Source: Astropecten irregularis (Eukaryota; Echinodermata; Asteroidea; Paxillosida; Astropectinidae). From it: a stretch of 64,000 bases of DNA. The notes beneath the pieces were generated by a model that worked only from the letters and a program-made list of their open reading frames with translations, ran no database searches and was not told where the DNA came from. Where the stretch lies: NCBI GenBank assembly GCA_963971285.1, contig OZ020254.1, positions 16,150,932 to 16,214,931 on the forward strand, read 5' to 3'. Position 1 is the first letter of the stretch. Each line of letters begins with the position of its first letter. The position numbers and the translations under genes were made by a program. Below, piece after piece: positions 35,555 through 48,129 of the stretch.

Positions 35555-36127
35555 CCAACAACCTGCTTATTAACAACTTCATCGAGGCCAATGCTATCCA
35601 GGGATAGGCAGGCTAGTTTAGGAAGATCCTGGACATAAACATTATCATGATGTTATCAATATGGAGAACCAAACCATGCCCAGCTGCAGGATGTTCATCT
35701 TACCCGGTACCTCATAGCCAACATCTATTAAACTGCAATTCCTTCAAGGATGGAGTATCAATAGGAGCTAGGTCGGTCACGTGGCCATGTATGTCAATAT
35801 CAGACGGATCGAAACGATATAACTCGCACTGCTTCATTCCCTTGACTAAGTCGATGGCTTCATTCATAGCATTATATCCCATTCATTGTGAACTTTAAAC
35901 GCCCCACTAGTTTCAATACCGATTGCATAAATGCAGATTATCATCGGCATAACAGTGCGACTTTTTATCAATATATACTTCTAATACTATTCGATCACGC
36001 AGCACCTGATCAATCAACCCAAGTGTATCCAGTAGGTATTGCATTGTTTCTTTTCCCTTCAGCAAACAGGACGTTAAGAATTTCTATTAGCTTGTCGAAG
36101 CTAATGATGCCGCTAAGAATAGCATTC
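35555..36127 (-). pseudogene. Out-of-frame third LRR-like unit of the NLR gene
   Basis: Directly downstream of the NLR stop codon, the minus strand again carries the same repeat unit seen twice inside the NLR exon: FLKNAILSG, LRDRIVLEVYIDKKS and, further on, the LRR-like leucine pattern. It is not in the frame of the upstream NLR sequence; one shift lies near 36,140 and there are further changes inside. Either the gene has recently lost its C-terminal part or the unit was never used. Confidence 0.6.
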
Positions 36128-36128
36128 T

Positions 36129-39070
36129 TCAGAAATGACGTGGCGTCATTTCGATAGGACTAGCGACCTTCCAAGTCAATTGCTTAATAACACCATTGTT
36201 ATCAATTGATAGCCGCTCTAGTTTAGGAAGACCCTGGACATGATCAGTGAGCCTTTCCTTTGCCTTCAAACCGAATGCATTGTTATTAAGACAGAGCCCT
36301 TGCAAACCATGCCCAGCAGGGAGGATTCTGATCAGATCTGGAACGTCATCGTCTACCAGCTCACATCTATCAAACGACATTATCCTCAAGTATGGAGTAA
36401 CGATAGGAGCCAGGTCAGTCACTTCGCCATGAATATCGATATTAAGCAAACTGAAACTTAACAAATTGCACTCCTCCAATCTTTTGACTATGTCGATGAC
36501 TTCATGACATGATCGGCCATTCATTAATAGCATGAGTTTACCCTTCAGTAGCCTGTGTTGTATGAATGCAGACATATCTTCTGCACTATAGCGCGACTTC
36601 TTATCAACATGTAGTCCGAGTGCTATTCGATCACGCAGCCCCCGATCAATCGACCCAAGTGTATCCAGGATGTGTTTCATATCTCTGTTCCCTTCAGAAG
36701 ACAGGATGTACCGAACTAATATTGGCCTGTCGGCATAAATTTTGCCGCTAACAATGACATCCTTCAGAAGTGTTAGGTCTTCACGCGCTGAGATAACGAT
36801 AGGACGAACAGCTTTCCAAATCAGTGGCTTAACAACATCTTCACCGAGGCCAATGTTATCTAGTGATAGATTGTCTAGTTCAGGAAGACACTGGACATGA
36901 TCAGTCAGACATTTCACTGCATCCAATCCGAATACATTGTTATCAAGATTGAGCACTTCCAAACCATGTCCAGCAGGGAGGATTCTGACGAGATGTGGTA
37001 CGTCATCGTCTACCAGCTTACATTTATTAAACCGCAACCCCCTCAGAGATTGAGGAACAATATGATCCAAGTCATTCACATGGCCATGGATGTCGGTATT
37101 AAACACAGTGAAAGCATCCAATTTGCACTTTTTCATTCCCCTGACTGTCGAAGTGACTTCATGGCAGGATCGCCCATCCATTACTAGCATGAATTCCCCC
37201 ACTAGTTTAGATACCCCCACTAGTTTAGATACCCCCACTAGTTTAGATACCCCCACTGGTTTAGATACCCGTGGCATAAACGCAGACTTATCCTCTGCAT
37301 CATAGCACGACTTCTTATCAATATATACTTCTAATGATATTCGATCACGCAGCACCTGATCAATCAACCCAAGTGTGTCCAGGAGGTGTTGTATATCTCC
37401 TTTCCCTTCAGCAGGCAGGGTGAGAATAACATCACTTGAACTGATATTACCACTCAGGAAAATATCCTTCAGAAGCCTCAGATCTTCAGCTGTTGTACAC
37501 ATAGTAAATAGATATGCATGGATCAGTGATGGGGGGATGCACTGTATGTAGTTGTGCAGTGCTATTAGGTCCTCCCCATTCAGAACTTCTACTGTGCTTG
37601 ATGGGTTTAGTTTGCTTACCAACTCCTTTGATCCAGATTCAAATAAAAGCAACCGTGCCAATCTGTGCAGTCTTTCCTCATCATGACCCTGCATCTTCCT
37701 GATATGTTCCAGAATGAACCCAGCAGCGAGCGGAGACATGCCACAAACAAACCGAAGGAGATATTCCATGTCGAATACATTGTCTAAGGTGATCTGTTTC
37801 AATTTGAGAAGGAACTTTTTTTTGTCAGAATGAAACATCTTTGTTAGACAGTATGCTGCAAAGTATTCTTGGAAAGACGTGTGGAGGAAACTTACGACGT
37901 CCATCCCTTTCAAACCACTTGTTACTCTTTCCTTTTGAAGGAGACCAAATCTACACCCATCTTCCAACGTAGACTTTCCATATCTATGGATTTCTTGTGC
38001 TTTGAAATAGAGGTTTTTTTGTCTTGGATCTAGTAAACCATCCAAAGCGAGATGTCCCAGATTTCTCCGAACTGACTCCATTTGCTTTGTGTTTTCATTC
38101 ACTCTCTTACGTTGGTTGAAAAGAGCATCTACAAACTCTGTAAAGAGTGATGTCAATGTTTCAGGCAAAGATTCTGATTGATTATCCCAAAGTATGCACA
38201 GAAATTGTGTGATGAGTGGAATATGTGCCAGTGAGTGTAGCAATGGGTTTGATTGTAACCTAGCAATTAATGAAATCGCCGGGTCGGTGTTGTCGTCAAA
38301 GTAAAATCGGATGTACTTGTACATTGTCTCAGATGTGAATCCCAATGCTTGAACCCTGGCATAATTAGGGTATCCGTTAATGACATAATCTTTCATATCT
38401 GGTCGTGTTGTTACCAGGACAAAGCTATTTACCAAGACTCTGTTATGCAAGATATTCTTGACTGTGTAGATACCTTCTTGGGATTCTAAAACATCAGCTG
38501 GAATCTCGTCCAATCCATCTAATAGAAATGCCGTGTGTGTTTCGTGATCATGAATTATCTCTTTTAAATCCTGCTTTTCAAGTTTAGTATCATACCGCAA
38601 AAGCTGATCAAAAATAGCCTGTAAGACACAGCTTGTCTGTTGCATTTTTTTCAACTGAACCCAAAACACAAGTTTAAATGTTGAAACCTGACTTTTACCG
38701 CATACAGTGCTGTCATATGCAATCTTCTGACACAAGATCGATTTACCAACCCCAGCTCCACCGCAACAAACCACCTTCAAGCTCCCAACCTCTTTCACAT
38801 TGAACAAATCTTCCAGTGATATGGGTTCTGTGTGAAATCTGTCCAAAATCTTAAGCTCCCCAGATATTTTTTCCTTGAGTTTGCGTTTTGTTTGTGATTC
38901 CAGACGAAGTTCTAAAGTACAAAATCCCTTCTCAATATTTACTCTTTGAGCTGGATCGGCTGGATGGATGGAGATGGTGCTTGCTGTATCCTTGTAGAAC
39001 GTGGAAAGTTCTTTCTGGAGAAAGTCTAATCCTACACGGTGGGTAAGTCTCGGAGTTTCTGAACCATTGT
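36129..39070 (-). CDS. NLR-type receptor: NACHT domain exon with C-terminal LRR-like units
   Basis: The true exon starts at 39,070 after acceptor TTCGTTTTCAG, not at the Met 76 nt upstream. It begins in phase 1 (NGSETPRLTHRVGLDFLQ). Within about 980 residues are a Walker A (GGAGVGKS), a Walker B (FLLDGLDEIP), a sensor-type VLVTTRPD, and the winged-helix/NACHT-associated region with the FLHTSFQEYFAAYCL motif typical of animal NLRs. Two related C-terminal units of about 200 residues follow, each with a LLKDxxxSG start, LRDRIxL...DKKS, and an LRR-like stretch (LNLDNNVFGL / LCLNNNAFGL). Family knowledge: cytosolic ATP-dependent innate-immune sensor. The first unit contains an 18-bp tandem repeat (VSKLVG). 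The stop at 36,129 follows a frame change inside a third unit. Confidence 0.85.
37195..37270 (-). repeat. In-frame 18-bp minisatellite in the NLR exon
   Basis: Four copies of CCCACTAGTTTAGATACC, encoding (VSKLVG)n in the protein. Being a multiple of three it leaves the frame open, and it lies only in the first C-terminal unit. Confidence 0.9.
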
Positions 39071-39109
39071 CTGAAAACGAAAAAATGAAAGGTGTGTAGT
39101 CGGACCAGA

Positions 39110-39235
39110 TACTTGGTAACATACCCAAACAGAAATGTTCACCCATTTACGTATAACTTTAATGGTATGAAGGTGGTGCTGATAAAACAAAGAGCAAAAA
39201 CAGTTTTGAATTCGGGGTAAGATCAAAACCTAGCT
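39110..39235 (-). repeat. Dispersed repeat family R1, short copy inside an NLR intron
   Basis: CCAAACAGAAATGTTCAC then ACGTATAACTTTAATGGTAT and GAAGGTGGTGCTGATA match the block at 49,385-49,450. It lies in plus orientation in the intron between the two NLR exons. Confidence 0.45.
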
Positions 39236-39422
39236 TTAATTGAGTCGGGTTTTCGATATTTTCTTGTTTTTCAAATGTCCGATTGAGCTCACATTTTCCC
39301 AATTGTTCTTTTTCGTCTACATGTTTGATAAGACAAAGTGTCAATGTTGTTCTGTGACCTTTGTCAATCATGTATTATACCTTTAATCACCTGAAGAAAA
39401 AGTGAATAATAAGGAATTGTAC

Positions 39423-39611
39423 CTTTGTGAGGTGTTTCCATATGGATATTGATAGTAGGTTGTTGTACTGATCCCATAAAGACCGGCATATTATGACCAG
39501 ACACATCCACCTTCTCCACAGCCACAGCGAGGTTGATCTGCTGGCGATTGGACACGTTCAGAACGTTTGGTTGGAGCTGAGAAGGTCCCGGATACTCTGG
39601 ACACAACTGAC
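39423..39611 (-). CDS. NLR gene, short exon upstream of NACHT
   Basis: 189 nt, phase 1 on both sides, with acceptor CATTCCAG and donor GTACAA. It reads QLCPEYPGPSQLQPNVLNVS and then ...INLAVAVEKVDVSGHNMPVF to METPHK, with no stop. The last G joins AC of the exon at 39,070 to give Asp. No domain was recognised; the alternating hydrophobic pattern suggests beta structure. Confidence 0.65.
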
Positions 39612-40155
39612 CTGGAATGAGCGTTGAATGGAAGTACTTATTGCGTTACAGGGTGACATTTCCATAGGGTTGTGTTCAAAACATCCTTACCTATTTTCAA
39701 ACATCCTCTAAAACCGATGGACTTGAAATTGACATATGTTCATATTGAGAGCATTCTCTTTCTTATATACATGTATTAAAATCTGGACAGTAGAAATATG
39801 TCTTCAAAAGGTAGATAGGACGTTCATACATCTCCAAATGTCGCCTTTCGGTAGCATACGAAAGGTAAGAATATTACTATGCATATATTATGTACTGAAT
39901 ATAAACGCAAGAAGTCGATCTACACTACACCACTGACTATGGTTTGATTCGAAAGTAGGACGGATATTTTTCAATTCATTTTTCCTCATTTTCTGTCAAC
40001 TGCTCTGTGGATGCCACTTCTTTTATATTCACTGGTTTCCCATCAAACATGTATGTGTTTCAAATTTATACTCATGATGGTTTGAAAGAAAGAAAAAAAT
40101 TGTCTCGCAACCTTAGAATAACTTAAAAAAATATTTACAGTCAATAAAACCTTAC

Positions 40156-40929
40156 TTCCAAGCGGATTTTCTGAAAGCCGAGTGGATTGGCTGGTTGTAT
40201 ACTCTGTGTGTTGGGGATTCCTCGCCGTTGATATAGCTGTAATCTCTCCACTAGTACTGGCAGCATCCTTGTCTTTAGAGTCAGGATCCATCGTTGCTAT
40301 AGCTGAAGTCTCTCTTGTCTCTCCACTAGTTTTGGTATCATCCTTGTGTTTAGAGTCAGGATCCATCGTTGCTGTAGCTGTAGCCTCTCTTGTCTCTCCA
40401 CTAGTACTGGTATCATCCTTGTGTCTAGAGTCAGGATCCATCGTTGCTGTAGCTGTAGCCTCTCTTGTCTCTCCACTAGTACTGGTATCATCATTGTGCT
40501 TAGAGTCAGGATCCATCGTTGCTGTAGCTGTAGCCTCTCTTGTCTCTCCACTAGTACTGGTATCATCCTTGTGTCTAGAGTCAGGATCCATCGTTGCTGT
40601 AGCTGTAGCCTCTCTTGTCTCTCCACTAGTACTGGTATCATCATTGTGCTTAGAGTCAGGATCCATCGTTGCTTTAGCTGTAGTCTCTCTTGTCTCTCCA
40701 CTAGTACTGGTATCATCCTGGTGTTTAGAGTCAGGATCCATCGTTGCTATAGCTGTAGTCTCTCTTGTCTCTCCACTACTACTGGTATCATCATTGTGCT
40801 TAGAGTCAGGATCCATCGTTGCTATAGCTGTAGTCTCTCTTGTCTCTCCACTAGTACTGGCATCATCCTTGTGTTTAGAGCTAGGATCCATCGTTGCTGT
40901 AGGTGATCTGCAGTAGTCCACTGTTGGCT
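40156..40929 (-). CDS. NLR gene, exon of nine 25-residue repeats
   Basis: 774 nt, phase 1 at both ends, acceptor ATGATGCTTTAG and donor GTAAGG. After EPTVDYCRSPTA come nine tandem units of 75 bp (25 residues, like MDPDSKHNDDTSTSGETREA), then a unique tail ending RLSENPLG. The segment is acidic, Ser/Thr-rich and surely disordered, a linker with many possible phosphorylation or O-glycosylation sites. Because the unit is 75 bp with few stops, three other frames are also open; the splice phases favour this one. The exon upstream of it, which should carry the receptor's N-terminal domain, was not found. Confidence 0.7.
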
Positions 40930-41344
40930 CTAAAGCATCATAGAAAAATAACATTGTAACTTAGTGGTGTCTTGGGTAGTAATAACTATTCAACATTTCT
41001 ATTCTACAGTCTTATAAATGCCATGGCTTCAATTGAATCGCAACCAGTCCTCAAAACAAACATTTTAATATGCAGCTATGGAATTATGTAGTGTTCATAA
41101 ATGAGAAGTGAAGTAGTTAGCCTTTGAAATAGACGTAATTATAAAAACAAAAAAAAATGTGCGCACATATTTGTGATTTGCGATGTTTCTCCTATGCCAC
41201 CATAGTAAGACCAACCAAAAAAGGGGCCGTTTGCTTTTGTTTGGTATGAAACCCGAAAATAAAGAGTCAATATCATCATTTTCATTTGGGGGCAAATGAT
41301 TTTTACAGCTTTTAATGAAATTTTAAGGTCAAAGGTCTATGTAT

Positions 41345-41528
41345 ACAGTGCAATGCAACTATAACGAGCACTGCTATACCGTACATCCTCTTAGGCTCCT
41401 TTTTTCATATACATGTACAATGTATAATGTATAAAAATGAACATTGTTCACAATATCAAACGACCATTATAACGAACAATTTCTGTGCATCCCGGCGTGT
41501 TCGTTATATAGCGGCGTTCCACTGCGTA
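41345..41528. mobile_element. Mariner-like MITE, second diverged copy
   Basis: Inverted ends ACAGTGCAATGCAACTATAA and reverse of ACGCAGTGGAACGCCGCTAT; interior shares ACGAACAATTTCTGTGCATCCCGGC with the copy at 23,711 in reverse order. Confidence 0.65.
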
Positions 41529-41529
41529 T

Positions 41530-42770
41530 TTAGTCATTTCCTGGCCTGCTTTTCCACTTGTTTTGGATAAATGAATCAATCGTCCATTTTGGAAAACAAA
41601 TTAAGGGCCTCCTCCTTCCTTTTTTCCCAAAAGGCAGGACGCTAAACGTTGTTGTTGTTTTTTTCAATGATCACCCCACATGTGTGGTATTCTATCTATG
41701 TTGTTGTATTGCGTTCAAATGTTATTCCTAACAATGGCAAATGGCGAGTCTTATTTATTTGCATGGTCGTCCTTGGAATGACTTTACAATATAGGACGCA
41801 TGCATTGTCAAGCGGGAAACTCTTAGTGGGGCTAAACAAATAAATGCATAAATAAATAAACCCAAATCAAAACCAAAACAAAACTAGAAAAGTATGTCTG
41901 TTGAAAACAGAATATAAGGTTTTTTTCCGAATAATGATACGCCTTAATGCCATACATACCAAGGCATTGCACAGTGTAGCTATTGGGTTTCAATGGATTT
42001 ATTGGTAATTATTGGTTATTTATATGGATTTCATGGTTGAAATTACTGCGAACACAGAGTAAGGGTGTAAACGAGGAAGTAACTACACAATTTACCCTAA
42101 CAGCTGTGCTGTGTATATAAGTGGCATTTTTCTTCATGTGAGTCGTGTGCATAAATAGGTCTGTAACTCTCCAGGGGGTTATTCATATGAGGTGCTGTAT
42201 TGATACTACTGACAATGGTAGTGGCCAGGTTCACTAAGGTTCAGTTGATTTCATTGTTGAAGTTTACCTTGAAATCGATAACATGCCAACAGATTGAGTT
42301 CATGTAAAATGTACTTGCACTTGCAGCAAGAATCTTTGTGCGAAGTCGACGTTTGCATTGTAGTAAATATCACGTTATCACTGAATGTTGTTAATACGCA
42401 TAAGTGTATACTTATTATTTAGTTTTCATGCTAGGTAAGTTTTTGTTTTCGTCAGTTTGGTCAGTTTCGGGACCTTTAATCGATATCTATGAGACAAAAC
42501 TTCGGGTCTAGTTCTCATGTTATTTACCTGTAATGTATACAAATGGAGAGGTTGGCTACATAATTATAAGAACTAGGTTTTAATTTGTTTTAATTTGTTC
42601 ATGTGTAAAACAAAATGTGACGTAAGCAAGGTCTTTCGTTCCGAAAAGTGGGGTGCTAAATTATGTGCCTAAAATACCTCCGTTTTCTTTATTCAATATT
42701 TTTTTGCAATGATAGACAAGTTGGGGTTTATAACAATACAGATGTATTGAACATCACATGAGTTTTGATT
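41530..42770. other. Intergenic or NLR intron, nothing recognised
   Basis: No exon with matching phase or known domain was found on either strand. Confidence 0.4.
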
Positions 42771-42779
42771 ATAGTTAAC

Positions 42780-43180
42780 CTTTAAAACCCTACGGTGTAG
42801 AAATCTGTGCAACATTTCAGTGTGAAAATACAATTTTCTTACGCGCTTACGGTTGCGAACTTCAAAACAGCCCGTCTGTCATTTTGTCTGGTCTGGCTAT
42901 ATAGTCTAGTTAGTCTAGTCCCCTGACACAACATATCAAGAGTCCTCAAAATGAGAGCCGCAGGAACCAGACTATTTTCTTGTCTGCGGCCGTCCCTGCG
43001 GCCGTGAAAAGTCGTGAAAAATCTTCGTTACCGTTTTCTCCCAACATTTCCCTCAAAAATCAAGGCCCTGCCCTCTTTCCACACAATCAATCTTGCTAGT
43101 AATATTGAAGAGGACACCGCAAAGGTATATAAGGGTAACAAACTTTGCAAGAAGTTGTTTTTATTTCCATTAGGCCTATA
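42780..43180 (-). repeat. MITE family M3, inverted copy
   Basis: Reverse complement shows the GTGGAAAGAGGGCAGGGC, TTTTTGAGGGAAAT and GACGGGCTGTTTT blocks of the element at 27,570-28,092 in the same order. Confidence 0.65.
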
Positions 43181-43189
43181 GTTATCGTA

Positions 43190-43760
43190 CCCTTCCAGAA
43201 GGGGTCCTAACGCTTACCAAAAAAGGAGGAACTTGAAAGTAAATTTTGTGAAAAATCATGCATTATCTCAACTCACCCCCATGAAATGGTAAGCTCCCCC
43301 CAAAATCCTCCATGTAGCTATGCCCTGTATACCTATGTTGCCTTGTGAAATTCTGATCACTTGAGAGTGTTGGATTAAATAAAAATAATGAAGTCATAAA
43401 TGAATAAATTTATTGGAACAAAATGTTTCCAAAATAAGGCTCAGATTGCCCCAGAGCATATCTAGAACCCTGACCTTCCAGGGCCCTTAAGCGGGCCCTG
43501 GACCCCGGCCGCAAGGACTTCGCGCTTCGCGCTTCGTGCTCATTTTCAGGAGCGGATCAAGGATTTATCTTTTTTTTTTTCTTTTTTTTTCCCTTTTTTT
43601 TTTTTTTTGCTGGAAGAAAAAGGGGGCGTGCGCCCCCTGGATCCGCCCCTTCATTTCTCATATTTAAAAAAGAAATTCCGGGTGCCCCTCCACAAAACTC
43701 CAAGGCCCCCCAGTGCCCCCCCTGCTGAAAAAAATCTTAGCTACGCCGCTGTACACCCGA
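43190..43760. mobile_element. Patchwork of GC-rich transposon ends
   Basis: Contains GGAGCGGATCAAGGATTTAT, later GGATCCGCCCC, a long poly-T/pyrimidine run at 43,568-43,609, and TTAGCTACGCCGCTG, which is the type of terminus seen again at 58,404 (CAGTAGCGTAGC). Several short elements seem to be nested; their limits cannot be set by eye. Confidence 0.45.
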
Positions 43761-44534
43761 TTCTCAGAGGCTATTCCTCTGAAACAAATTACTGCTTAAA
43801 CGATGGTAGGCGCCTTGGTGTAATTCTTTACGAGATACGGACTGACTTTATTAGATATTTAATCATGTCTGGGTTCCAATTTCATGTCAGGAATATTAAG
43901 ACAGGTCATGAAGGAACTATGAATTAGACAACTTATGTGCATCTAGCGCCTATCATCCTCAATCATAGATAGGGAGCAGTACATAATCATCCCCAGACAC
44001 TCACAACCATGTTCCGAACTTTATGTGTATAGAATATCAAGAAGATTGGGATAACCATTGGTAATATTTGCCACAGAGGCGTACCTAATGAGTCAACAGG
44101 ATTTACTGCCATAGTTTACGACCACGAGGTTAGAGGCCCGCCCACTCAAACTCATTAAAGAGATTTCTAGATGAGGATAAAATAATACCTGTTTTATTAT
44201 GTGTGTACTTTCAAAGTGTGAAATGGCAAGCGGAAATCTCGAGACATTACAAAAAGCAATGAAGATGCAATTTGCTAGGAAAGCTAGGACCCGATAGATT
44301 TCAACCTGTATAGATAAGGTTTTGCTGTAACAGATACCAGGTGACCATCTTTTAGCGAGATATGGCTGTCCGTGTCAGTTATAGAGAAGTTTGAACGGTG
44401 TGAATTATACTAATCAGAATGAAATATTAATTGATTTGAATTTATGATCTGGAAAATTACGTTTCACAACCATTAGCGTTACGGCACACCCAAAAGTCAT
44501 GGTGCTAGAAGGCTCACGGAGGAGCCATAAGGCC

Positions 44535-44990
44535 TTTTCACACTACGCTTAAAAAACTCTCAACCACTGAGACATTTTCTCATGGTTGCGAAATCTCACA
44601 AAACGGTTTACGCTGGCCGTTTTTGCGTCCTTTCACATGCCACAGTGTAACATTTCGCAAGCCTCCCTTGAGACGGAACGCGGATGATCGATAAACTGTG
44701 CATTTGATAAATGTAAACGCTGCTATTACCATCATAACGCTGAGGTTGTGCGTGAAGCGCGTGGTCTGCAAAGGCCATGTAACACATAGAAAACTCACCC
44801 CTGCACATTGCAAAGCACTTTGCAAGGGCCTCTTGAAAAAATTGTCGTAGGTCTGGACCTCCTTCAAAATCTCTCAAGGATTCACCAGGGACATCGGTAA
44901 CTCTCAAGCATTGGTGTCCTTTCACACGATTACACTTTTGTAAGATTTTGCAACCGTGGTTGAGAGTTTTTTTGGCGTCTATAAGTCTAG
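44535..44990. mobile_element. Non-autonomous element with diverged inverted ends, about 450 bp
   Basis: Left end CCTTTTCACAC... AAAAACTCTCAACCAC ...GGTTGCGAAATCTCACAAAA is inverted at right as TTTTGTAAGATTTTGCAACC ... GTGGTTGAGAGTTTTTTTGG. No transposase; the open frame of 157 codons across it is fortuitous. Confidence 0.55.
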
Positions 44991-46002
44991 AACTATATTT
45001 GTACTTGCAATCCCATTTTGTGGATTTATTTTCAAGTTCTGCCTCTCTTGAAAATTCACGAATTATATTGTAATTTTTCACAATTGTCCATACAACATAA
45101 AATTATTTATTTAATATTAACTGAAATCAGGTGAGCAAGCAAACAAGCAAATCTAACACATTATATGTTTATACTTACATGTACACTGGTGCATTGATGA
45201 TGTGTGTTGAGTCAATGGTGGCAAGTCACTGTGCGCCAAGTTCACTCCGTCACCTTTCAGTTGATTGTAGCTTCATGACTTTGCAAACTTGTTGCATAGT
45301 GAACAGTGCATGTAGTGGAGTCATGAGGAACAATATGCGACTGCCATACCATCATGTAACATAGTCTACCAGGTACTGCAACATGTAGTGCATAAACCTG
45401 CGGACGAATACAGATAAAGTACCTAACTGTAGTCATACAGGATCTCCATTTTGCTTGCAGTAGTCCCCATCTTATGTAGTTTTGTGCACAAGTTTCTTTA
45501 TGGTCAAACCTTAGTCAGTTGCAGTCATTATGTGAGTCACGTTCAGTGACAGTATTACCAACATAGCACGGTAATCAAAGGCGTGGACTTTTAGGTCCGA
45601 TCATTCAAACTTCTAGTCTAAAGTATGCACAATAAACCGATACTATACTGCATTCTAACGACCGTCTGTAAATCGTGGTTTCAAACACTATTTCAGGTAC
45701 AGCAGTCTGTAATGAAGTGAACACGAACACTGTATGAACAGACGGAACTATTTTCTGATGATCACCTCACCTGTATGGAATTATATTATGTACTATTGAA
45801 AACCACCCTTGTGTTTACATAACTATATATAATTCCTGATGATGTCAGTGGTTATTTTCTTGCACTATACTAGTCTAGATTGCAAGACGTAGTTATCTTT
45901 ATGCGCGATAACCCGCCACCACGAGAGGGCGTATCATGACAATCCGCTAGCGACGCACGAGTGCACGACTACTAACTTGGACTTCGATAACTTCGATTGA
46001 AA

Positions 46003-46700
46003 TGATTAAAAGTTGTATTTGACAGATGTGTAAAATTGTTAACAGCTATGTCAATACACACTGTACACAGAAATTATAAGTGTTGAACTGCATCGTCATC
46101 CCATTGTCCCAAGCATTGTAAGTGTGGGAAAGTCTCTTGATTCGGTGGAACATTATATGATTCAGTGGAAGAATAGTTGAATATGAGGCTTAAAAGGAAG
46201 ACTTAAGGTTATCCTTCATGGTGGTTATGTCACCCATGTATAGTGTGCAACAAAGGACATGCATGTTGAAAGGCTTGCCGGACCCTATTGAAGTTCGTGC
46301 TGTACTTTACTTGCATGTACTAGAACACTATAGACGTCTTTCTATTTCCCGTCATATACCGGAAACAGATAAATTTTTGCCGCCGGATAATTCAGTGAAC
46401 ATTTCAGCGGTATTTATCCTAGTCTGGAAAGGATAATGCCGAAGAAACGTTCCGGAGAGCGGCAATACAAAATGACCGTTCACCACTTTTCTGCTCTATT
46501 TCTGTTCTAATATGTTATCCGCAAAGAAACCAGATACTAGATTTCTGGAAAGAAAACGCCCTATGTCTCAATTTTGTAGATTCAGTTTTGAACTAAATGA
46601 TTCATTGCACTAATGAAAGTAGCGCTGATCAAAAAGTGAAGGTTTTCACTTTCTAGGAATAGACAAACAAATGTTATTGTTAAATATTTATAAAGTATCA
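46003..46700 (+). repeat. Dispersed repeat family R4, copy 2
   Basis: Second copy of the repeat at 32,040-32,640, with the shared blocks in the same order and an extra segment between about 46,320 and 46,580. Confidence 0.65.
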
Positions 46701-46917
46701 TCTGTACAGGGCACAGACCCGACGGCACGAAGGAGGAGAAGCGACATTTGCGGTCTGCCCTCAGAACTAATAATTATCCTCTTTCCTTCCTACAGAGAAC
46801 CACGAAGACACGGCCAGGGCCAGCCAAGCAGCCGAGGGAGTTCAAGTCCACTGCTGTCCTCCCGTTTTCTCAACCTGCATGGATTCCGCACTGTCGTCAA
46901 GTCTGCAACGACCCTAA

Positions 46918-47610
46918 AGGCCCGGTCCCACTGGCTGGTGGTCACAAAACGTATGCATAAAGGACACAGCGGACGAGCATTTCCGTTCTGTTTTCGCAAA
47001 TTTTCGGGGGTGGCTCCATCCGTTTTCATCCGCTCCAGAATTGTCGAAAATTTGCGAAAACAGAACGGAAATGAACGGACGTAGGTAGTAAGTAGCGGGG
47101 ATGTTAAACAGATGTTCATCGGAAGCCTAGCGGATGAAAGCGGATGGAAGTGGATGACAGCGCTTTGTCCGTTTTGAATACCTTATATACGAAATGCATA
47201 CGCTTACATCCTTTCTATTTCCGTGCTACTATTAACGATGTATAGACGTTCCATGTACCTTATCTTTCCTCCCTCTTTCTGTAGTGGATGTGCGTTGTGA
47301 GGATGCCCAGAGGATGCAGAGAGGATATAGCGGACGTTTAACGGATGATAATGACATAGAACGTTTATTGCTCGTATGTGTCGCGGATTTACATCGTACA
47401 CGGCGGAAAGTTCATCCGTTCTAAACGGTTTGTGCAGCTCAAAACTTGTTGCGCGGATGAAATAATAGTGGACGGATGCTCGATGGATAGAGCGTATGAG
47501 ACACGTATGCAATGAGTAACACAACGGATGCATAGCGTTTTTCAACGGATGGCAAGATTTGTTTACGTTTTACATCCTCTTTGCATTGCGGTTTCCGACC
47601 GCTGAGCATT
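46918..47610. mobile_element. Harbinger-like MITE, one end clear
   Basis: Starts AGGCCCGGTCCCACTGGCTG, a terminus typical of Harbinger/ISL2EU-type elements, with an internal palindrome of about 24 bp arms at 46,983-47,070 (CCGTTCTGTTTTCGCAAATT and its reverse). The rest is rich in CGGATG motifs. The opposite terminus was not identified. Confidence 0.45.
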
Positions 47611-48129
47611 TTTCTTTTTAATAATGATCTATACATTGTTGAATTTGGAACTGTTTATACAGAGAAAATATTCACAATTTTACCACCTTTTGCAACAAGT
47701 CACCTTCTATGCATGTGCACTATTACTCTTGAGCATGTTGTTGCATGAACCAATACCGTAGGCCAACATTCACTCTCCATTCCTATACGAGAAAGCAAAT
47801 TGCACTGTTACCAATCTCAGATTTACCGTTGGGATTTTCATTACGATGTCAGCAAGCCAAGTTAAGGGGAAATCTGTAGAGTTTTTAGTTCTGGGATATC
47901 AGTCACAATTTGCAGTGAAGACGAGGTGTCAGTGTAAATGTTGTGGCATTTCAAATGTAAATTGGATGTACTCCTAACAAGGCATGAATGGGCCCATGTT
48001 CAAGTTGGGACTTAGTGCAACAATCAGTGTTTGTGGACCATAACGGTTATTTTCATTTCTAAGAACTGATTTGTAACTTGAAGTAATGTTCTTAAATGTA
48101 TAGACTGAACAAATTCAACAATATACCAG

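Noticed and set aside
39071-39146. Met start of the NLR exon at 39,146
   Set aside because: A strong splice acceptor at 39,071 with a phase match to the exon at 39,423 shows this part is intron.
40182-40916. Plus-strand frames of 244 and 186 codons over the 75-bp repeats
   Set aside because: Shadows of the repeat exon; the minus-strand frame has matching splice phases with the NLR exons.
44608-45081. 157-codon minus-strand frame
   Set aside because: Lies over a non-autonomous element with inverted ends; no protein similarity.
45170-45370. Possible 5' exon of the NLR gene (donor GTAAGTATA at about 45,175)
   Set aside because: The frame leading into it has stops and no recognisable domain; phase could not be reconciled.
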